The notes under the pieces: generated by a model
What the model was told of the DNA's origin: nothing
The model's input: only the letters and a program-made list of their open reading frames with translations
Databases searched by the model: none
Shown: one piece after another, positions 7,573-15,577 of the stretch
Layout of the letters: every line of letters starts with the position of its first letter
How positions within the stretch are numbered: the stretch's first letter is position 1
NCBI RefSeq assembly: GCF_910577345.1
Contig: NZ_CAJTMT010000013.1
Span: 1 to 64,000 of the forward strand
Source: an uncultured Duncaniella sp.
GTDB lineage: Bacteria > Bacteroidota > Bacteroidia > Bacteroidales > Muribaculaceae
Reading direction: 5' to 3'
Length of the DNA stretch: 64,000 nt
Position numbers and translations under genes: made by a program

Positions 7573-9234
7573 CTATTTCTGCGAGAGGAGGCTGCGGGCG
7601 GCGGCGATTGCGGCTTCGTCGATTTCCGAGCCTCCGAGCATTGAGGCGATGGAGCGCACCCGCTCCTCATCGGTGAGGAGAGAGATGCGCGTATGAGTCG
7701 AATGTTCGTCGTCCTCCTTGTAGACGCGATACTGATGGGCACCCTTCGAGGCGACCTGCGGCAGATGGGTGATGGTTGTCACCTGAATCGTGCGGGAAAT
7801 GTCGCGCATCATGACACCCATGCGGTTGGCCACATCGCCCGACACGCCAGTGTCGATCTCATCAAAGATGATGCTCGGAAGCTGCATACTCGAGGCGATG
7901 ATTGACTTGATGGAGAGCATCAGACGCGAGATTTCACCTCCGGAAGCAGTGGTCCCGACAGGCATCAGAGGCTGATTCTTGTTGAACGCCACCATAAATT
8001 CCACCACATCCATTCCGGTGGCGGTCATATCGGCAGGCGAAACACGAATCTCACAGCGAAGGTTTTTCATGCCCAAAGGCATCGCCACTTCCGCGAGACG
8101 TTTGCCGAAACGCTCGGCAGCCTGCTTGCGCGCAGCCGAAATCTCAAGTGCGCTTTCCTTTGCGAGAGCCTTGGCGCGACGCGCTTCCCGCTCCAGTTCC
8201 TCAATCATCCCGTCGGAATTGTCGAGGGCTTTCAGTTTGGCACGGAGACTGTCGCGCAGTTCAATGAGACCATCGGCATTCTCGACGTGATGCTTGTGGC
8301 AAAGCGAATATATGGCACTCAATCTCTCCTCAATGGCGTTGAGGGTTGCAGGATCAGCCCCGAGGTTCTCGTCGATTGACGAAAGGGTCGCTGCAATGTC
8401 GGAAATCTCGATACGGACAGACTCAAGACGCTCGCCGATATTGTCGGATGCCTCAAGCACCTCCTCAATCTCCTCACACGCCTCAGCCGCGCAATCCACC
8501 ATGCCCAAGGCTCCACCCTCGTCGCCGTCAAGCGCTCCGACAGCCTTTGCGAGAGCGGCTTTGATAGTGCTCAGGTTGTTGAGGACATCCCTCTCGCGCT
8601 CCAGTTCAGGCTGTTCGCCCGGCTGAAGGTCCAGTTCTTCAAGCTGTTCGAGCTGATAGCGCGTGAATTCTTCATCCTCGCGCGACTTCTCAACCCTCGC
8701 TCGCATCACTTTAAGCCTCTTCACCGCCTCGCGCAGCGAATTGTAGCGCAAGCGGTAGTTACGCAAGCGCCCTGCATTTCCGGCAAGCGTGTCGATGACA
8801 TCAAGCTGAAAATCGGGAGTGGCAAGGAGCTGATTCTGATGCTGCGAATGGATGTCGACAAGGTGCATACTCACCTCCCGCAATTTCACGAGCGGAACCG
8901 GCGAATCATTCACAAACGCGCGCGAACGTCCTGCCGGAGAAATCTCCCTGCGGAGGATGCAGCGCTCGTCGTCCCACTCTATGTCTTCGCGGAGACAGAA
9001 TTCTTTCAGCGACGGATAACCATCGACTGTAAAGACGGCCTCAATCACGCTCTTGGCTTCGGGATTGGTGACGACACGAGTGTCGGCCCTGCTTCCCAAA
9101 AGCAGCGACAAGGCTCCGAGAATGATAGACTTGCCCGCACCGGTCTCGCCGGTGATTACGTTAAATCCCTCATGAAACCTTATGTCTATGAGGTCAATGA
9201 GCGCATAGTTCGATATGTGGAGTGATTCAAGCAC
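7573..9234 (-). CDS. recN: DNA repair protein RecN
   Basis: 553 residues, the usual size. This SMC-like ATPase acts at DNA double-strand breaks. Walker A GETGAGKS is at residues 29-36. A long coiled coil follows (about 150-370, rich in E, R and A heptads), then the ABC signature ASGGEISRLMLSIKSI and Walker B SIIFDEIDTGVSG. It belongs to the minus-strand run dnaN-exonuclease-coaBC-porD-recN-rlmB and starts 61 bases after porD. Oddity: the reading frame stays open for more than 70 codons beyond the TAG stop. Confidence 0.96.
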   Translation of the reverse strand: MLESLHISNYALIDLIDIRFHEGFNVITGETGAGKSIILGALSLLLGSRADTRVVTNPEAKSVIEAVFTVDGYPSLKEFCLREDIEWDDERCILRREISPAGRSRAFVNDSPVPLVKLREVSMHLVDIHSQHQNQLLATPDFQLDVIDTLAGNAGRLRNYRLRYNSLREAVKRLKVMRARVEKSREDEEFTRYQLEQLEELDLQPGEQPELERERDVLNNLSTIKAALAKAVGALDGDEGGALGMVDCAAEACEEIEEVLEASDNIGERLESVRIEISDIAATLSSIDENLGADPATLNAIEERLSAIYSLCHKHHVENADGLIELRDSLRAKLKALDNSDGMIEELEREARRAKALAKESALEISAARKQAAERFGKRLAEVAMPLGMKNLRCEIRVSPADMTATGMDVVEFMVAFNKNQPLMPVGTTASGGEISRLMLSIKSIIASSMQLPSIIFDEIDTGVSGDVANRMGVMMRDISRTIQVTTITHLPQVASKGAHQYRVYKEDDEHSTHTRISLLTDEERVRSIASMLGGSEIDEAAIAAARSLLSQK

Positions 9235-9295
9235 GGATTTTGATATGATTAGAGGTTAGAAAGCTGTGTGAAAACAGATTTACAGTCGCAGAGGT

Positions 9296-10204
9296 TCACT
9301 GAGTGTCGCCCTGCTTGATTTTCTCAAGCCGAGTCTGTTCGGTCGGGAACATAGGCGAAAGGAGCTGATAGGCATGTTCGCGTTCATCGGCCGGAGCCTT
9401 GGAATATATGTTGACCAGTTCGTCGAGTTTCGCATCCTTGAACATCGAAAGGCCTACGGACATCGGGGCGACCTTGAAAACGTCGTTGAGTATGTCAAGC
9501 GTACCGTCAATCGTCTTCCTGCCCTTATCCGGGCTGACCGACATCTGGTCGAGGCCCTGAAGATGATAAGTATAGTAGAGGTCCCGGATGGTGCGGGTTG
9601 ACGGGTCGGTGAACGAGGCCAAGACAGCAGCACGGTTTTTCGTATCCTCAAAAGCTTTCCACCCCGTCTCGCCCGACGACTGTCCTTGATGGACTATGGT
9701 TTCGAGGCGCTCGAAGAATTGGTCTCCTCCCCTCGGAGAGAAAGAGTCAAAATCAACGGCGAGGATTAGGTAGATGTAGAAATTCAGTATCTGCGTCAAC
9801 TGACTCTCCATGCTCGTCTCGGAATACAACAACGGTTCGCCCTCCGTATAGGTGAAGGCGATGTTGTTGTCCTTGAAATTTATGAGCGTGGTCAGATAGG
9901 ATGAATTGTAGACCGGACGGCTTGACTGCACCTGCAAGGTGCCTTCCATCGTGCCGGTCGACTCATCGTATTTGGAAATGGTGAAGAGCAGCGTACACTC
10001 TATTTTCTCGTTTGGAGAGAACTGAGCCTGGGTCCACCGCGTGGTGTTCACATATTCATTGATAGCCGTCTGCAAGGTCTCGAAAATGCTCTTGTTGGAG
10101 CCTTCGAGCTGCGCGGCATTGACCTCCACGCGACAGTTCAGCTCCTGAGCCTGCAGCACAGAGAAGCCGAGAATGGAAAATATGAGGGAGAGGATCAGTT
10201 TCAT
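9296..10204 (-). CDS. porD: Type IX secretion protein PorD (DUF4835)
   Basis: 302 residues with a signal peptide (hydrophobic residues 3-18, cleavage near LQAQ). The start of the mature protein, ELNCRVEVNAAQLEGSNKSIFETLQ, is typical of the DUF4835 family, in which Porphyromonas PorD is needed for secretion of sorting-domain cargo. Its precise job in the machinery is not established. It sits between coaBC and recN, the usual Bacteroidales neighbourhood, and its start overlaps the coaBC stop by four bases. It presumably acts in the periplasm or at the outer membrane. Confidence 0.88.
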   Translation of the reverse strand: MKLILSLIFSILGFSVLQAQELNCRVEVNAAQLEGSNKSIFETLQTAINEYVNTTRWTQAQFSPNEKIECTLLFTISKYDESTGTMEGTLQVQSSRPVYNSSYLTTLINFKDNNIAFTYTEGEPLLYSETSMESQLTQILNFYIYLILAVDFDSFSPRGGDQFFERLETIVHQGQSSGETGWKAFEDTKNRAAVLASFTDPSTRTIRDLYYTYHLQGLDQMSVSPDKGRKTIDGTLDILNDVFKVAPMSVGLSMFKDAKLDELVNIYSKAPADEREHAYQLLSPMFPTEQTRLEKIKQGDTQ

Positions 10205-11403
10205 AGAGTAAGTATGGTATCGACAATGTCAGCGGCCACCTCTCGCTTCGGCTTCAGGCCGAAATCCTCGCGTGAGCCGTCAGCTTTGATGATTGAGACT
10301 TTGTTGGTGTCTGTTCCGAAACCTGCACCCTTGTCACGCATGGAGTTGAGCACAATCATGTCGAGATTCTTGCGCGAAAGCTTCTCGCGGGCATTGTCAA
10401 GCTCATGGTCTGTTTCCAGAGCGAAGCCTACGAGACGCTGGCCCTGACGCTTCGAGCGGCCGAGAGTGGCGGCAATGTCGGGATTCTTCACAAGCTCAAT
10501 CACCGGAACTTCCGAATGTTCGCGCTTGATCTTGCGGTCAGCCACCTCTTTCGGAGCATAGTCAGCGACTGCGGCACACATCACAGCGATATCGCTGTCA
10601 GCAAAAGCCTCTTCGCAGGCAGCAAGCATCTCTTTCGCAGACTCTACCTTCACCACCCGGACGGCGGGATGGCTGATGGAGAGCGACACAGGGCCGCTGA
10701 CCAACGTCACTTCCGCTCCGCGCGAGGCACACTCCTCGGCGAGGGCATAGCCCATCTTACCGGAAGAATAGTTGCCGATAAATCTCACAGGGTCAATCTT
10801 TTCATGGGTAGGACCGGCTGTGATGAGCACTTTCCTGCCTTTCAAATCAGCCTTCTTCGAGAAATATGCTTCAAGAACAGCCGCGATTTTCTCCGGCTCT
10901 TCCATGCGTCCCTTACCGACGAGACCACTGGCAAGCTCTCCGCTTTCCGGCTCGATGATGATATTGCCATAGCTACGGAGGAGATTGATGTTGGCTATGG
11001 TCGAGGGATGTGCCATCATGTCGAGGTCCATTGCCGGAGCCACGAACACCTGCGACTTGGCAGAGAGATAGGTCGTCACGAGCATATTGTCGGCGATACC
11101 GTGGGCCATCTTTCCGATGGTCGAGGCAGTGGCCGGAGCGATGACCATGCAATCAGCCCAAAGGCCGAGGTCGACATGCGAATGCCACTCCCCGGTGTTG
11201 GCGGTAAAAAATTCGCTCACCACCGGCTTCTGGCTCAGCGACGAGAGAGTGACCGGGGTTATGAACTGTTTGCCCGCAGGGGTGATTACCACCTGCACCT
11301 CCGCCCCTGCCTTCACGAGCAGACGCAGAAGCGACACGGATTTGTAGGCTGCGATGCCACCGCAGATGCCCAATATAATGTGCTTTCCGGAAAGAGCGCT
11401 CAT
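10201..11403 (-). CDS. coaBC: Bifunctional phosphopantothenoylcysteine decarboxylase / phosphopantothenate-cysteine ligase
   Basis: 400 residues, both domains complete. It makes 4'-phosphopantetheine for coenzyme A. The N-terminal flavoprotein CoaC (about 1-185) has GICGGIAAYKS, a catalytic histidine region SHVDLG, PATASTIGKMAHGIADNML and the clamp PAMDLDMM. The C-terminal CoaB (about 188-400) has ITAGPTHEKIDPVRFIGN and YSSGKMGYALAEE, followed by the ADRKIKRE lysines. Four-base overlaps with both neighbours (exonuclease upstream, porD downstream) show tight co-translation. Confidence 0.96.
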   Translation of the reverse strand: MSALSGKHIILGICGGIAAYKSVSLLRLLVKAGAEVQVVITPAGKQFITPVTLSSLSQKPVVSEFFTANTGEWHSHVDLGLWADCMVIAPATASTIGKMAHGIADNMLVTTYLSAKSQVFVAPAMDLDMMAHPSTIANINLLRSYGNIIIEPESGELASGLVGKGRMEEPEKIAAVLEAYFSKKADLKGRKVLITAGPTHEKIDPVRFIGNYSSGKMGYALAEECASRGAEVTLVSGPVSLSISHPAVRVVKVESAKEMLAACEEAFADSDIAVMCAAVADYAPKEVADRKIKREHSEVPVIELVKNPDIAATLGRSKRQGQRLVGFALETDHELDNAREKLSRKNLDMIVLNSMRDKGAGFGTDTNKVSIIKADGSREDFGLKPKREVAADIVDTILTL

Positions 11404-12161
11404 TTCATGCGGAGTTTGATGCGGGTGAAACAGTCCTTGGTATTCTGCGCGAAATCGCCTTTGAGAATCCAGTCGTAGTACGACGGATCCTTCTTGAACA
11501 CCTCGACCACAGTTTTCCCTTTATACTTGCCGAAGTTGATAATCTCACGGTCATTGTCGTCCATGATGATACGGCCCATGAAATCCACGTTGCGGTTGGT
11601 GCGGGCAAACTTGCTGAGTTCCTCCATGTCGTTGGGGAGGTCGTCATAGCGGTCAAGCTGCGCCTTGAGCACCTCGTAGGTAGCGCGGGTGTCGGCATTT
11701 GCCGAATGTGCGCCGTCAAGCTCTTTTCCGCAATAGAAGCGGTAGGCAGCCACGAGGGTGCGCTGTTCCTTCTTGTGGAAAATCGTCTGCACGTCAATGA
11801 AGCGGGCTTTCGAGAAATCGAACTTCACACCCGCACGCTGAAATTCCTGGTCGAGCATCGGAATGTCGAAACGGTTGGAATTATAGCCCGCGATGTCACA
11901 TCCGGTCATCTCGTTTGCGAGCGAACGCGCAATCTGTCGGAAGGTCGGCTCTCCGGCCACATCCTCATCGGTGATATGATGGACGGCGGTCGCCTCTTCA
12001 GGTATATGCATCTCCGGGTTGACACGGCGTGTCTTCTCAATCTCCTCACCTCCGGGAAGGACCTTGATGAGAGAGATTTCAACTATGCGGTCATGGAGAA
12101 TGTCCACACCGGTCGTCTCAAGGTCAAAGAAAACGATCGGTTTCTTCAGGTTCAGTTGCAT
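11400..12161 (-). CDS. DnaQ-like 3'-5' exonuclease
   Basis: 253 residues. DEDDh exonuclease fold: FFDLETTG carries the first acidic pair (D13, E15), GYNSNRFDIPML supplies the third acid, and AHSANADTRATYEVL the catalytic His and last Asp. The C-terminal part (GKYKGKTVVEVFKKDPSYYDWILKGDF) is a small domain found in related Bacteroidales exonucleases. Its place directly after dnaN, with a four-base overlap into coaBC, suggests a proofreading or repair role, but a direct link to DNA polymerase III is inference. Confidence 0.9.
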   Translation of the reverse strand: MQLNLKKPIVFFDLETTGVDILHDRIVEISLIKVLPGGEEIEKTRRVNPEMHIPEEATAVHHITDEDVAGEPTFRQIARSLANEMTGCDIAGYNSNRFDIPMLDQEFQRAGVKFDFSKARFIDVQTIFHKKEQRTLVAAYRFYCGKELDGAHSANADTRATYEVLKAQLDRYDDLPNDMEELSKFARTNRNVDFMGRIIMDDNDREIINFGKYKGKTVVEVFKKDPSYYDWILKGDFAQNTKDCFTRIKLRMK

Positions 12162-12196
12162 CTGCTACTGTAGGGATTTTTTTGACAAATTGATGA

Positions 12197-13330
12197 TTAG
12201 AAGTCTGTCACGTTCATCGGCATGAGGAGCATGGTCAGACGGGTGTCGGCCTTGTCCTCGGTCGGGACGATTACGGCAGGCTTGGAGGGGTCTGCAAGCT
12301 TGAAGATTATGTCTTCAGTCCAGAGCACACCCGCAAGTTCCGAGAGATACGACGAGCTGAAACCGACAATCATGTTCTTGCCGGTGAAATCAACCGAAAG
12401 GTTCTCGACACCGGAAGTGTTGTATTCGTTGTCGGAAGCCTTGATGGTAAGACGTTCGGGGGTGATGTTGAATTTGATGAGACCGTGACCTTCGTCGACG
12501 AAGAGGCTCACCCGACGGACAGCAGTGGTGAACTGGTGGCGGTTGACAGTAAGAGTGAAGGGATTGTTCTCCGGGATAACACGGGTGTAGTCGGGGAAAC
12601 GACCCTTGACCAGACGGCTTTCAAAACGGAAGGTGTCAGTTTCGAAAATCACACCGATCTGCGGGTCGAGGGTGACAGTCACTTCCTCATCGCGGGTGAA
12701 CACGCTTCGGAACACATTTGTCGACTTGTTGGGAAGGATGAAAGCGCCCTGAATATCGGGGGTAAGGCTCGAATCCTCGAAGCGGACAAGCTTGTGGGTA
12801 TCGGTCGCAACGAAAACGAGTTTGTCGGGCTTGATGTCCCAATACACACCCATCATCTGCGGACGCAGCATGTCGGTTCCGGCGGCAAATGATGTATACT
12901 CAAGACCGCGCAGAAGAGCCGAACCGGGAGCCTTGAAAGTCAAAGTGTTCTCCGACTGGTTGCTGCGGTCGGGATGGGGATATTCAGCGCCCTTGAGACC
13001 CATAAACTTGTAGGAACCGTTGGGGTGCGACATCTCGATTGCGAGAGTGGCATCGTCAATATCGAAATTCAGCTCCTGCTCGGGCATGACGCGCAGAAGT
13101 TCGACAATACGGCGGGCATCAATGCAGAACTCGCCTTCACCCTCCACATCCATGATGGGAATACGGCCACAGAGGATGTTCTCACCGTCACAAGCGGTGA
13201 TTGTCAGCACATTTCCCTCGATTGAAAAGAGGAAATTATTAAGGATGGTCAGCGCGTTTTTAGCGTTGATAACCTTGCTGACCGAAGAGGCAAAATTATG
13301 AAGCGTCTTGCTTGGAACTGTGAATTTCAT
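12197..13330 (-). CDS. dnaN: DNA polymerase III beta subunit (sliding clamp)
   Basis: 377 residues with the three-domain clamp layout; the N-terminus MKFTVPSKTLHNFASSVSKVI and the C-terminal PTEDKADTRLTMLLMPMNV are typical. It forms the dimeric ring that tethers the replicase to DNA. It is the first gene of the operon continuing into the exonuclease and coaBC. It lies away from any visible dnaA or origin, as is usual in Bacteroidales. Confidence 0.97.
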   Translation of the reverse strand: MKFTVPSKTLHNFASSVSKVINAKNALTILNNFLFSIEGNVLTITACDGENILCGRIPIMDVEGEGEFCIDARRIVELLRVMPEQELNFDIDDATLAIEMSHPNGSYKFMGLKGAEYPHPDRSNQSENTLTFKAPGSALLRGLEYTSFAAGTDMLRPQMMGVYWDIKPDKLVFVATDTHKLVRFEDSSLTPDIQGAFILPNKSTNVFRSVFTRDEEVTVTLDPQIGVIFETDTFRFESRLVKGRFPDYTRVIPENNPFTLTVNRHQFTTAVRRVSLFVDEGHGLIKFNITPERLTIKASDNEYNTSGVENLSVDFTGKNMIVGFSSSYLSELAGVLWTEDIIFKLADPSKPAVIVPTEDKADTRLTMLLMPMNVTDF

Positions 13331-13358
13331 TGCTGATTTCTTTAGAGTTTTTATCCCA

Positions 13359-13366
13359 CAAAGTTA
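13359..13366 (-). promoter_or_regulatory. Promoter -7 box for dnaN
   Basis: Minus-strand TAACTTTG, exact TAnnTTTG, 29 bases before the dnaN ATG. Confidence 0.7.
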
Positions 13367-13450
13367 GCATAATTTTTCTCAATACACAAAATGAAGCGCG
13401 ATTTGAGCAGGGCAACCGCATCAAAATGCCTGAATTCGGACGAAAATTAG

Positions 13451-13458
13451 TAACTTTG
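13451..13458 (+). promoter_or_regulatory. Promoter -7 box for the EamA gene
   Basis: TAACTTTG, exact TAnnTTTG, 38 bases before the ATG at 13496. Confidence 0.7.
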
Positions 13459-13495
13459 CACGATTTTTTGTAGAAACATATACTTTTTAAGAATT

Positions 13496-14371
13496 ATGTG
13501 GGTAGGACTTGCTATATTATCGGCTTTGTGCCTCGGATTTTATGACGTGATGAAGAAACTGTCGGTGGACCGCAACAGTGTGCTCGGCGTACTCTTCCTC
13601 AACACAGTCTTCGGTTCGCTTTTCATGCTTCCGGTTATCATAATCGGTATCTGTCATGGCAACTACGGTTTGGGCAACACCCTTGAAGGCCACGGCGCTA
13701 TCCTGCTGAAATCAGGCATAGTGCTGTCGTCGTGGTTACTCGGATATGCCAGCATCAAACACCTTCCCCTCACCATCGCAGGCCCGGTCAATGCCTCGCG
13801 ACCTGTCATGGTGCTCGTCGGCGCCCTGCTCCTCTTCGGCGAACGTCTGAATCTCTGGCAGTGGGCAGGCGTGATTCTCGGTTTCTGGTCACTTTATTTC
13901 ATCAGCCGTGTCGGAGGCAAGGAGGGATTCTCGCTGAAATCAAACAAATGGGTATGGATGGCCATAGGTGCAACCGCGATGGGCGCAGTCAGTGCCCTGT
14001 ATGACAAATATCTCCTCACCCGCTACGAGCCACTCGAAGTCCAGGCATGGTATTCGCTCTATCAGATGGTGATAATGGGCATAACCATCGGACTCATCCT
14101 CAAAGGCAAAAAAGGAGGGACACGTCTCCAATGGCGTTGGACCATCCCGTTGATTTCCCTCTTTCTCACCGTTGCAGACATCGCCTATTTCTACAGTCTT
14201 TCAATAGAAGGCTCGATGATAGCCGTGGTGTCGATGATACGTCGCGGAAGCGTGATTGTGTCGTTCTTCTACGGCGTCATAGCGCTCCATGAGAAAAATA
14301 TCAAACTCAAACTCATCGACCTCACACTGCTGCTTATCGGCCTCACCTTCCTCGTCATAGGCAGTCTGTAG
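13496..14371 (+). CDS. EamA/DMT-family transporter
   Basis: 291 residues with about ten hydrophobic segments in two EamA repeats (about 1-140 and 150-290). Each ends with the family pattern, for example GPVNASRPVMVLVGALLLFGE in the first. The start MWVGLAILSALCLGFYDVMKK is a membrane segment, so it is inner-membrane. The family exports or imports small metabolites, and the substrate here cannot be read from sequence. It stands alone as a single-gene unit with its own promoter and ends towards the hairpin at 14514-14550. Confidence 0.88.
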   Translation: MWVGLAILSALCLGFYDVMKKLSVDRNSVLGVLFLNTVFGSLFMLPVIIIGICHGNYGLGNTLEGHGAILLKSGIVLSSWLLGYASIKHLPLTIAGPVNASRPVMVLVGALLLFGERLNLWQWAGVILGFWSLYFISRVGGKEGFSLKSNKWVWMAIGATAMGAVSALYDKYLLTRYEPLEVQAWYSLYQMVIMGITIGLILKGKKGGTRLQWRWTIPLISLFLTVADIAYFYSLSIEGSMIAVVSMIRRGSVIVSFFYGVIALHEKNIKLKLIDLTLLLIGLTFLVIGSL

Positions 14372-14413
14372 GCAACCTGTATTTATTGTATGAATGTACT
14401 GTCGCTTTTGTAG

Positions 14414-14435
14414 GACGCGCTGTAGCGCGTATGCC
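14414..14435 (+). repeat. Copy of a 22-base dispersed motif (GCGCGTATGCC type)
   Basis: This 22-mer differs at three positions from that at 34619-34640. It contains an internal palindrome around CGCGCTGTAGCGCG. The function is unknown. Confidence 0.55.
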
Positions 14436-14513
14436 AGACAAAATACATCAGCGCATGGATAAACATAATGTAATGGCGCGTTAATCGTTAATAACGAACG
14501 CACCGGCCCCAAT

Positions 14514-14550
14514 AAATGCCATTGAAATGCCACTCATTTCAATGGCATTT
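14514..14550. terminator. Bidirectional terminator overlapping a stop codon
   Basis: Perfect 16-bp arms (14514-14529 and 14535-14550) with a five-base loop and a T-run on the plus side. The right arm includes the last codons of the minus-strand gene that ends at 14534. Confidence 0.85.
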
Positions 14551-15577
14551 TTGAAAAACGCAGGGTGGTTTTCAGCAACGGGAATGACAGGCTGAGAATT
14601 GAGCCATCCGTGACATTGGCGTGAATATCACGTTCAATAGGCTCAAAAGAGGAGTCAATCCAATGCAAATCGTAATGGTCTTGAAAAATGGTCGGATGCA
14701 GACGGCCTTTGAGCATCATCGGTGACCAGCGGTCACGATAAGTCTCCGCGCCTGACACATATATAATGTCATAGCCGGTATCTTCTTCCAACTCATTGCC
14801 GGCGGCAGAACGGACAACGACAAGCAGATAGCGACCACCCGGACGAGCATACTGCGGATCGTTCTCGCGGTCGAGATACTGCCAGTAGCCTTCGAGCGGG
14901 TCATTGGAATTTTTAAGATAGGCCGTGAGACTATCCTGCGTCCATGCGGTAGCCAAGGTCTTCTGAGGGGAAAATGCGCTCTCCATCGAGACGGATGACA
15001 GTGTGAGTATACCGCGACTCCACACCCTCAACTCCACAGGCACTTCCATCGGTCGTAAAGGAATTGTGAATATGTCGGCTACGCTCTTTCCGCCACCCGA
15101 AACCGTCAATTCCTGATTTTCGCGGTCAATGGTCAGACGGATTGTATTGTAAACGCCTGAAGAGGATTCGAACTGCGCCACATCCTTCTCCTCCACCACC
15201 CTCCCGCCGATAGAAGCAGTGAGCATGTTTACGCGTTTGTCGAGCAAATCCCCGAAAGCGCTGTTGCCATGACGCAGCGTCAGCCGAAGCGTGTCATTTC
15301 CACCAATCAGGTCAATCCCCCAATAGGCCGTCGCAAGCCCCGGCCGCTCCCCTATCCCGGCCATTGCTCCACGCATATCGACGAGCTGTGTCCCGACAGA
15401 TGTGTCTGAGCCGAGGGAGAGAGTGAGAGAAGAATCACGCAGTTCGACAGGCATCGGTATATACAGCCGTTTGGTCAACGTCCGCCCGCAGGCAGACATT
15501 GACCAAACTGAAATTATAAAAGCTGTCAGCAGTCCCGTCAGCATGACGGAAACCGGAGGAGAGGCCGGAGGTTTCAT
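14534..15577 (-). CDS. Unrecognised lipoprotein-like exported protein
   Basis: 347 residues from MKPPASPPVSVML; the ATG overlaps the purF stop as ATGA, which selects this start over a longer frame to 15682. A hydrophobic segment (about 11-25) ends in WSMSAC, a plausible lipobox with Cys30. The body is beta-rich with no motif I recognise: a region of about 60-200 resembles a concanavalin-like sandwich in its strand pattern only, and the C-terminal part contains 'WQYLDRENDPQYARPGGRYLL'. No enzymatic residues can be assigned. Coupling to purF looks positional rather than functional. The last codons fold into the terminator hairpin. Confidence 0.7.
   Translation of the reverse strand: MKPPASPPVSVMLTGLLTAFIISVWSMSACGRTLTKRLYIPMPVELRDSSLTLSLGSDTSVGTQLVDMRGAMAGIGERPGLATAYWGIDLIGGNDTLRLTLRHGNSAFGDLLDKRVNMLTASIGGRVVEEKDVAQFESSSGVYNTIRLTIDRENQELTVSGGGKSVADIFTIPLRPMEVPVELRVWSRGILTLSSVSMESAFSPQKTLATAWTQDSLTAYLKNSNDPLEGYWQYLDRENDPQYARPGGRYLLVVVRSAAGNELEEDTGYDIIYVSGAETYRDRWSPMMLKGRLHPTIFQDHYDLHWIDSSFEPIERDIHANVTDGSILSLSFPLLKTTLRFSKMPLK

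Noticed and set aside
7410..7742. 110-residue minus-strand ORF spanning the recN end
   Set aside because: S/P/T/R-rich shadow in a different frame from recN; the in-frame extension was discussed instead.
10405..11478. 357-residue plus-strand ORF across coaBC
   Set aside because: Antisense shadow; coaBC has all family motifs.
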